A stretch of DNA of 64,000 nucleotides from Fermentibacter sp964564435 (GTDB lineage Bacteria > Fermentibacterota > Fermentibacteria > Fermentibacterales > Fermentibacteraceae), in contig CAZMAT010000001.1 in the NCBI GenBank assembly GCA_964564435.1, positions 62,001-126,000 of the forward strand. Direction: 5' to 3'. Positions within the stretch are counted from its first letter, which is position 1; each line of letters opens with the position of its first letter. A program made the translations under genes and the position numbers. Under the pieces are notes generated by a model that did not search any database, was not told the DNA's origin, and was given only the letters and a program-made list of their open reading frames with translations. Below are positions 59,357-64,000 of this stretch, piece after piece.

Positions 59357-59823
59357 CGGAGCCTCCCGTCGAGCAGCATGTCGACCACTTCGCGGACGGC
59401 TCCAGAGCCGCCCGGGCGGGATGTGACGATCTGGCATACCGACTTCACCGAGGGGCGGGCGTTCGATGGGCAGGCCGACACCCCGGCGGCCTCCAGTGCT
59501 GGGATGTCCATCTCGTCGTCGCCCATGTAGAGCGCAGATGCAGGCTCGATGCCGAGATGGGCGCAGAGGTCGTCGAGCGCCTTCCGCTTGTCGCCGCAGC
59601 CCAGGAGGAGATACCTGATCCCGAGGTCCCTCGCCCGCCGCCGGGTGGATTCCAGATCGCGGAACGATATGAGAGCCAGAGCCATGCCTGTCTTCTGCAG
59701 GGCGATCAGCCCTGCCCCGTCCTGGGCGTCGAACCTCTGGCATGCCCCGCCTGGACCGTATTCCAGCGTGCCGTCGGTGAGCACTCCGTCGACATCCATG
59801 GCGAAGAGGGAGACGGACTTCAC
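59353..59823 (-). CDS. kdsC: 3-deoxy-D-manno-octulosonate 8-phosphate phosphatase
   Basis: 156-aa capless (C0) HAD phosphatase. Motif I is MDVDGVLTDG, motif III GCGDKRKAL, motif IV YMGDDEMDIPAL, and SACPSNARPSVK follows. Removes phosphate from Kdo-8-P. GTG start at 59823 overlaps the kdsA stop (GTGA). Typical length. Confidence 0.95.
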   Translation of the reverse strand: MKSVSLFAMDVDGVLTDGTLEYGPGGACQRFDAQDGAGLIALQKTGMALALISFRDLESTRRRARDLGIRYLLLGCGDKRKALDDLCAHLGIEPASALYMGDDEMDIPALEAAGVSACPSNARPSVKSVCQIVTSRPGGSGAVREVVDMLLDGRLR

Positions 59824-60599
59824 CGGGCGCCCTCCCAGTGGCGGATCGCCGCGTCGACGAGTGCGAGCGAGTCTCCCTGGCCGAGGATCGTATCCCTGTC
59901 GCTCGGGGATTCGCCGGGTCTCGGATGGGCCTCGAAGAAGAGCCCGTCGACGCCCCAGGCTGCTGCCGCCCTGGCGAGCCTCATCGCGTGACCCCTGTCC
60001 CCTCCGCTGGAGGAACCCGCGGCTCCTGGCCGCTGGAGGGAGTGCGTCACGTCGAGGATCACGGTGTCGCAGAGAGCTGCCATGACCGAAAGTGATCTGA
60101 AGTCGACCACCAGGTCGCCGTATCCGAAGAAAGATCCCCTCTCGGTGAGCATGACGCAGGGACAACCCGCCGAGCGGAGCTTCTCCACGGCCCCGGCCAT
60201 GTTCAGGGGGTTCATGAACTGGCCCTTCTTCACGTTGACAGGCAGGCCGGCGCTCCCCGCCGCCTCGAGCAGGGAGGTCTGCCTGCACAGGAAGGCCGGT
60301 ATCTGGATGATGTCCGCCACTGCGGCCACGCTCTCGACCTGGGATGATTCGTGCACGTCGGTCGTCACCCTGACGTGAAAGGCCTCGCGTACCGCAGCCA
60401 GGATGGACAGCCCCCGTTCCATGCCGGGCCCGCGGTAGGAACCTGGCGAGGTCCTGTTGTCCTTGAGGAAGGAGGCCTTGAAGACCCATTCGACGCCCTC
60501 CCTGCCCTCGAAGAGGGAGGAGAGCATGCGGGCCGTCTCCAGGGCGGTCTCCTCCGATTCGAGGACGCAGGGGCCGGCGATGAACAGCCTGTCAGCCAA
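59820..60599 (-). CDS. kdsA: Kdo-8-phosphate synthase
   Basis: 259 aa. Condenses PEP and arabinose-5-P. FIAGPCVLESEETAL, FKASFLKDNRTSPGSYRGPG, TTDVHESSQVE, IQIPAFLCRQTSLL, NVKKGQFMNP, MLTERGSFFGYGDLVVDFRSL, DVTHSLQRPG (His of metal site) and FFEAHPRPGESPSDR. The metal-site Cys in AGPC marks the metal-dependent (class II) type. TTG start with GGAGGGAG upstream, overlapping kdsB by eight bases. Confidence 0.97.
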   Translation of the reverse strand: MADRLFIAGPCVLESEETALETARMLSSLFEGREGVEWVFKASFLKDNRTSPGSYRGPGMERGLSILAAVREAFHVRVTTDVHESSQVESVAAVADIIQIPAFLCRQTSLLEAAGSAGLPVNVKKGQFMNPLNMAGAVEKLRSAGCPCVMLTERGSFFGYGDLVVDFRSLSVMAALCDTVILDVTHSLQRPGAAGSSSGGDRGHAMRLARAAAAWGVDGLFFEAHPRPGESPSDRDTILGQGDSLALVDAAIRHWEGAR

Positions 60600-61326
60600 G
60601 GATCTCCCTCCTGGCCCGTTCGAGATCGTCCGGCGTGTCGATCCCGAATCCGTGGAAGGGGCCCTCTACGATCGCGATCTCCACTCCGGCGCAGAGCCAG
60701 GAGAGCTGTTCAAGCCTCTCGCAGGCCGACAGCGGACACCGGTGAGCCTGCATGCAGCGGTCGAAGGACTCCGGGCTGAAGCAGTAGGCTCCGACATGCT
60801 CGAGAAATGAACCGGAACCGTGGGGAATCGGGGACCGGGAGAAGTAGAGGGCCGATCCGTCGCAGCGCAGGGCCACCTTCACGGACGATTCGCAGGCCGC
60901 CCTTTCGGCGGTGCAGGGCCTTGCGAGCGAAACCACCCTGCCGGGGGCGGTGTCGACCGAGGCCAGCGCGGCGATCCATTCCGGGCCGGCGAAGGGCTCG
61001 TCGCCCTGGAGGTTGATGATCCTGCTCCCGGGCCTGCCGAGCCTCCCCCAGGCCTCGTACACCCTCGCCGATCCCGAGTCGGCCGGGCCGGTCATCACCG
61101 CCTCGATGCCCGCACTCCGGACGACTGATGCTATCCGTTCGTCGTCGGTGGCCACGGCCACGAGCCCGGCCCCGCTCCGCGAGGCGCCCAGGGCGACCCT
61201 GACGACCATGGGGACTCCCCCGATGTCGGCCAGCGGCTTCCCGGGGAGGCGTGTCGCTCCCATCCTCGCCGGGATGATGACGGCGGTATCCTTCAGCGGT
61301 TTCCCAGCCAACTCTCGGAACTCCAT
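60592..61326 (-). CDS. kdsB: CMP-Kdo synthetase (3-deoxy-manno-octulosonate cytidylyltransferase)
   Basis: Activates Kdo to CMP-Kdo. 244 aa. VIIPARMGATRLPGKPLADIGGVPMV, VATDDERIA, NLQGDEPF, YFSRSPIPH, HVGAYCFSPES, ERLEQLSWL and GIDTPDDLERA. ATG 61326 overlaps the upstream beta-barrel gene by 34 bases. A TTG at 61311 is an alternative. First kds gene of the cluster. Confidence 0.96.
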   Translation of the reverse strand: MEFRELAGKPLKDTAVIIPARMGATRLPGKPLADIGGVPMVVRVALGASRSGAGLVAVATDDERIASVVRSAGIEAVMTGPADSGSARVYEAWGRLGRPGSRIINLQGDEPFAGPEWIAALASVDTAPGRVVSLARPCTAERAACESSVKVALRCDGSALYFSRSPIPHGSGSFLEHVGAYCFSPESFDRCMQAHRCPLSACERLEQLSWLCAGVEIAIVEGPFHGFGIDTPDDLERARREILG

Positions 61327-62378
61327 AGGGATACGAACACGGAGGTCTCGCCCGAACCGTCCCAGGTCTCCCGCGATATGGATAAATCGAGCCCTGCGGC
61401 TCCGTCTGCGAACCTGTAGCCCAGGCCGCCCGTCCATCTCGAGGCGCCGTCCCGCCAGAGCCCGTCGGTCGAAGTCCAGCCGGCTCTCGCGGCAACCCCG
61501 CTCGACACAAGGGCCTCGGCGCCCAGCCCCAGCACCGTACCGTCGGGGACCGTGCTGCCGAGAAGGTGCATCGTCTTCCGGGAATGGAGGTCGGCTCCAA
61601 GGCTCAGCCACTCCACGGGCCGAACCACCGCACCGAGGTTGACCTCCCCCGGCAGGTCGTAGTTCTGTGAACTGCTCTCCTCGTCCGCGCCCGCATAGTC
61701 CCTGTCGATATCGATGCGGCCCCCCCTGTCCGTGAGGATGGAGGCGCCCAGGTCCACATGGCCCAGCCTCATGAGCAAACCGGCCTGCAGCCCCCAGCAC
61801 GGCATGAACTTGGCTTCGTCGACGTACTCGGTGTTCACGGGGGCGCCGGATCCGCCGGGCCCGGCTTCCGTCAGACTCGCGGAGCACCGGGTGCTGCCGA
61901 ACGCGCCCCTCCCTCCGACAGAGAATGCTATCCAGTCGGAAGCCCTGAGGGAGAACGCCGCGCAGGCCTCGTTGAGCCCTCCCTCCCATTCGAGGGAGCC
62001 CTTGTACCCGTCCTGGTTCAGCGTGGCGGCATCGAAGAGGCGGCTGCGCTCGGAGAGGCCCGCCGACAGGACCGCGTTCCAGGGCAGCGGGAACAGCACG
62101 GAGACGGACGGGAACCTCATGCCGCCGTCCCATGCGTCGTCATCCCCGGCCCTCCAGCCTGCGGTCCAGGTCACTCCTGTCGAGGTGCTCCACGCTGATG
62201 TCGCCGGATTGGACATGGAAAACCCGTCGGGACTCACCAGAGCCGTCGAGACCCCGCCCATCCCGGCCGACCTGACCGTGGAGGGCAGGAATTCCGAACC
62301 CATGCCCGAAGGAGGCGGTACGAAACCCGGGTACTCGGGTGCCGACAGGGCGGCGAGAAGGAGCATCTCGAACATCAT
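61293..62378 (-). CDS. PorV/FadL-like outer-membrane beta-barrel protein
   Basis: 361 aa with a short N-terminal hydrophobic segment (about 3-14). The start LPSTVRSAGMGGVSTALVSPDGFSMSNPATSAW is the recurring opening of PorV/UPF0164/FadL-like barrels in FCB and spirochaete-type genomes, with an N-terminal plug-like piece. Regular amphipathic strands follow to the end. Possibly an outer-membrane transport protein, or T9SS-PorV-like as the window also has a T9SS tail. ATG 62378 (or 62375), with GGAG upstream. Overlaps kdsB, so it probably leads the LPS operon. Confidence 0.72.
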   Translation of the reverse strand: MMFEMLLLAALSAPEYPGFVPPPSGMGSEFLPSTVRSAGMGGVSTALVSPDGFSMSNPATSAWSTSTGVTWTAGWRAGDDDAWDGGMRFPSVSVLFPLPWNAVLSAGLSERSRLFDAATLNQDGYKGSLEWEGGLNEACAAFSLRASDWIAFSVGGRGAFGSTRCSASLTEAGPGGSGAPVNTEYVDEAKFMPCWGLQAGLLMRLGHVDLGASILTDRGGRIDIDRDYAGADEESSSQNYDLPGEVNLGAVVRPVEWLSLGADLHSRKTMHLLGSTVPDGTVLGLGAEALVSSGVAARAGWTSTDGLWRDGASRWTGGLGYRFADGAAGLDLSISRETWDGSGETSVFVSLWSSESWLGNR

Positions 62379-62458
62379 GACTCTCCTGTTCGGGGTTCTG
62401 ACAGGTGCGTTCCGCTCCGACGTACCCCGGGGTCGGTGACCGGTTCCATGGCCGCTGC

Positions 62459-63862
62459 TCAGTCGCCGGCTTCGAAGGTCATGGACTCGGTACGCCCAGG
62501 GGCTCTGGAGGCCACACCGGCGCCGGCGAGCCTGGAGGACAGCGCGGCGACCTGTTCCTTCTCGCCGTGGACCAGCACGATATCCCGGGCGGAGGCTCCG
62601 GTCCGGGTCGCGTACTCGAACAGCCCGTCGGAGTCCGCATGAGCGGAGAAGCCGTCGATCACGGCCACGGAGGCCCTTACGGCGTGCGTCTCGCCGAAGA
62701 TCCTCACGGAGGTCCGGCCTTCGGCGAGAGATCTCCCGAGCGTGTTCTCGGCCATGAATCCCACGATGAGCACGGTGTTGGCGGGATTCCCGAGGCCGTG
62801 CCTGAGGTGGTGCAGTATCCGCCCGTGCTCGCACATGCCCGATGCCGAGATCACGATCGAAGGACCGCCCAGGTCGTTGAGCGCCCTGGACTCCGCGGTC
62901 GATCTCACGAAATGCAGACCGTCGAACCCGAAAGGCCCCGATCCGCTGTTGACCGCGTCGAGGGCCTCCTCGTCATAGCACTCAGGGTGGAGCCTGAAGA
63001 TCGAGGTGGCATCCGTGGACATCGGCGAATCCACGAAGACCGGTATCCTCGGGATCGCGGAACTGTCCCTCAGGAGCTTCAGGAAGTAAAGGATCTCCTG
63101 TGTCCTGCCTACACTGAAGGAGGGGATGATCACCCTCCCGCCGTTTCCGGCTGTCTCCCGCACTGTCTTCCGCAGGCGTTTGACGGCATCGCCGCCGGAT
63201 TCGTGCTTCCTGCCGCCGTAGGTAGCCTCCATGAGGAGTATGTCGGGCCTGGAGGAATCGAGGTCCGGATCCCGGAGTATGGGCATGGCGGGCCTTCCGA
63301 GGTCGCCCGAGAAGAGGAGCACGGTTCTCCGGCCGCCAGCGGAAAGCGTCAGCTCGACCTGGGCGGAACCGAGGATGTGCCCTGCCTCGATGAACCTGGC
63401 TGTGACGCCTTCCGCCACCTCGAAGGGCCTGTAGTAGGGAAAGGTGTGGAATAGACCCATGCTCCGCGCGGCATCGGCCGGCGAGTAGACGGGTTCCACC
63501 ACCGGGAGGCCGCTGCCTCTCCCTCGGCGGTTCAGGAAGGCCGCGTCACTCTCCTGTATCCTCGCGCTGTCGGCAAGCATCAGGGCACACAGGTCGCGCG
63601 TGGCCGAGGTGCAGTGGATCGAGCCGCGGAACCCCCTCCTGACGAAGGCGGGTATCGAACCGGAATGGTCGATGTGGGCGTGCGAGAGGACGATCGCGTC
63701 GATCCCCGGGGCGTCCAGCCCGGGATCCCTGTTCAGTGCATCGCTCTCGGCCCTGCGCCCCTGATGGAGGCCGCAGTCGAGGAGTATCCGCCTCCCGCCG
63801 AACTCGACGAGATGCATCGAGCCCGTGACGGAACCGGCAGCGCCATAGAATGTTATTCTCAC
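62459..63862 (-). CDS. Metallo-beta-lactamase/beta-CASP nuclease (CPSF/YSH1-like)
   Basis: 467 aa. Metal motif H61-x-H63-x-D65-H66 (HAHIDH), GHILGSA, FSGDLGR with Asp, LLMEATYGGRKHE, then the beta-CASP part: IIPSFSVGRTQEIL, VFVDSPMSTDATSIF, SIVISASGMCEHGRI and DGFSAHADSDGL. These RNA-processing enzymes cut or trim RNA. It resembles the archaeal and bacterial CPSF73-like proteins more than RNase J. GTG 63862 has GGAGG seven bases upstream. An in-frame extension to 63955 has no such support. Confidence 0.9.
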   Translation of the reverse strand: MRITFYGAAGSVTGSMHLVEFGGRRILLDCGLHQGRRAESDALNRDPGLDAPGIDAIVLSHAHIDHSGSIPAFVRRGFRGSIHCTSATRDLCALMLADSARIQESDAAFLNRRGRGSGLPVVEPVYSPADAARSMGLFHTFPYYRPFEVAEGVTARFIEAGHILGSAQVELTLSAGGRRTVLLFSGDLGRPAMPILRDPDLDSSRPDILLMEATYGGRKHESGGDAVKRLRKTVRETAGNGGRVIIPSFSVGRTQEILYFLKLLRDSSAIPRIPVFVDSPMSTDATSIFRLHPECYDEEALDAVNSGSGPFGFDGLHFVRSTAESRALNDLGGPSIVISASGMCEHGRILHHLRHGLGNPANTVLIVGFMAENTLGRSLAEGRTSVRIFGETHAVRASVAVIDGFSAHADSDGLFEYATRTGASARDIVLVHGEKEQVAALSSRLAGAGVASRAPGRTESMTFEAGD

Positions 63863-64000
63863 AGACGACCTCCGGGGATGCGACCGTAGATTATCGTGAC
63901 CTGCGGCACCGCGAGGCAACTCCGGCCCTTCCCGTCTCTCCGGATTCGTGGACATGGAAAGGCCGGGCGGGTAGATTCTGGCAAATCCTTACTCACGCCG
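63863..64000. other. Window end upstream of the beta-CASP gene, no gene seen
   Basis: 138 bases to the window edge. It would hold the promoter of the beta-CASP gene. A TGGCAAATCCTTAC stretch near 63979 recalls a sigma-54 site only faintly. Nothing else is supported. Confidence 0.35.

Noticed and set aside
63975..63996. TGGCA...TTAC stretch as a sigma-54 promoter
   Set aside because: The -12 element lacks GC at the right spacing, and no gene start follows within the window.
1..64000. Search for rRNA, tRNA, CRISPR arrays, insertion sequences and prophage genes
   Set aside because: No intergenic space is large enough or looks like a tRNA cloverleaf or repeat array. No transposase, integrase or terminal repeat was seen.

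Overview
The window reads as chromosomal DNA of a GC-rich (by eye about two-thirds G+C), diderm, LPS-making bacterium. A Kdo/Lpt envelope operon, several outer-membrane beta-barrels, lipoproteins and a peptidase with a Por/T9SS-type C-terminal sorting tail suggest the FCB superphylum. Ca. Fermentibacterota or a similar uncultured lineage is my guess, with low confidence. An HydG maturase and a pyrophosphate-type phosphofructokinase suggest an anaerobic, fermentative, energy-frugal life. No rRNA, tRNA, CRISPR, phage or IS element was seen. Genes are densely packed, with very many ATGA, GTGA or TTGA stop/start overlaps.

Layout. 0-3.4 kb (minus): part of a membrane protein, a small membrane ORF, a cupin, a nitroreductase and two tandem SPFH/band-7 proteins. 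3.7-5.7 kb (plus): a lone urocanate hydratase. 5.7-7.4 kb (minus): HydG plus a coupled 86-aa ORF. 7.5-8.7 kb (plus): a HAD hydrolase and a small beta-barrel with terminator. 8.8-13.9 kb (minus): a propeller lipoprotein, then an APS kinase - MFS - GT4 - membrane-anchored repeat protein operon. 14.1-15.9 kb (plus): purC and a second beta-barrel with terminator. 16.0-20.4 kb (minus): parE-parC-osmC. 20.7-21.8 kb (plus): a methyltransferase.

21.8-41.5 kb is one minus-strand chain of 17 genes with little or no spacing. In transcription order it has an ABC-type export permease, ruvX-mltG, a coiled-coil protein with an SPFH/zinc-ribbon protein, an acyl ligase, DAHP synthase, glycolysis (PPi-type PFK, gap, pgk, tpiA), and then a CPBP protease, B12 radical SAM protein, PEGA-sulfatase-modifying-factor protein, long-chain acyl-CoA ligase, GT39-like transferase and flippase. 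41.6-46.5 kb holds a secreted M28 peptidase, a methyltransferase, an RRM protein with a long leader, an M42 peptidase and a caspase-like lipoprotein.

46.5-51.7 kb: a short AlaRS is followed upstream by a putative bacterial ceramide synthase and serine palmitoyltransferase. Both are read from a near-consensus sigma-70 promoter, opposite a ceramide-reductase-like dehydrogenase. The organism therefore probably makes sphingolipids as well as LPS. 51.7-62.4 kb is a minus-strand envelope operon (beta-barrel, kdsB-A-C-D, lpxL, lptC-like, lptA-like, lptB, rpoN) followed by an archaeal-type gatD and an adenosine-specific kinase. 62.5-63.9 kb encodes a beta-CASP metallo-beta-lactamase nuclease.

The most interesting items are a HydG whose auxiliary-cluster motif has Asp in place of the middle Cys but carries two extra nearby Cys, archaeal-type GatD in a bacterium, the compact divergent ceramide locus, the secreted caspase-like protein, and the CPBP/radical-SAM/PEGA/acyl-ligase/GT/flippase module of unknown purpose.
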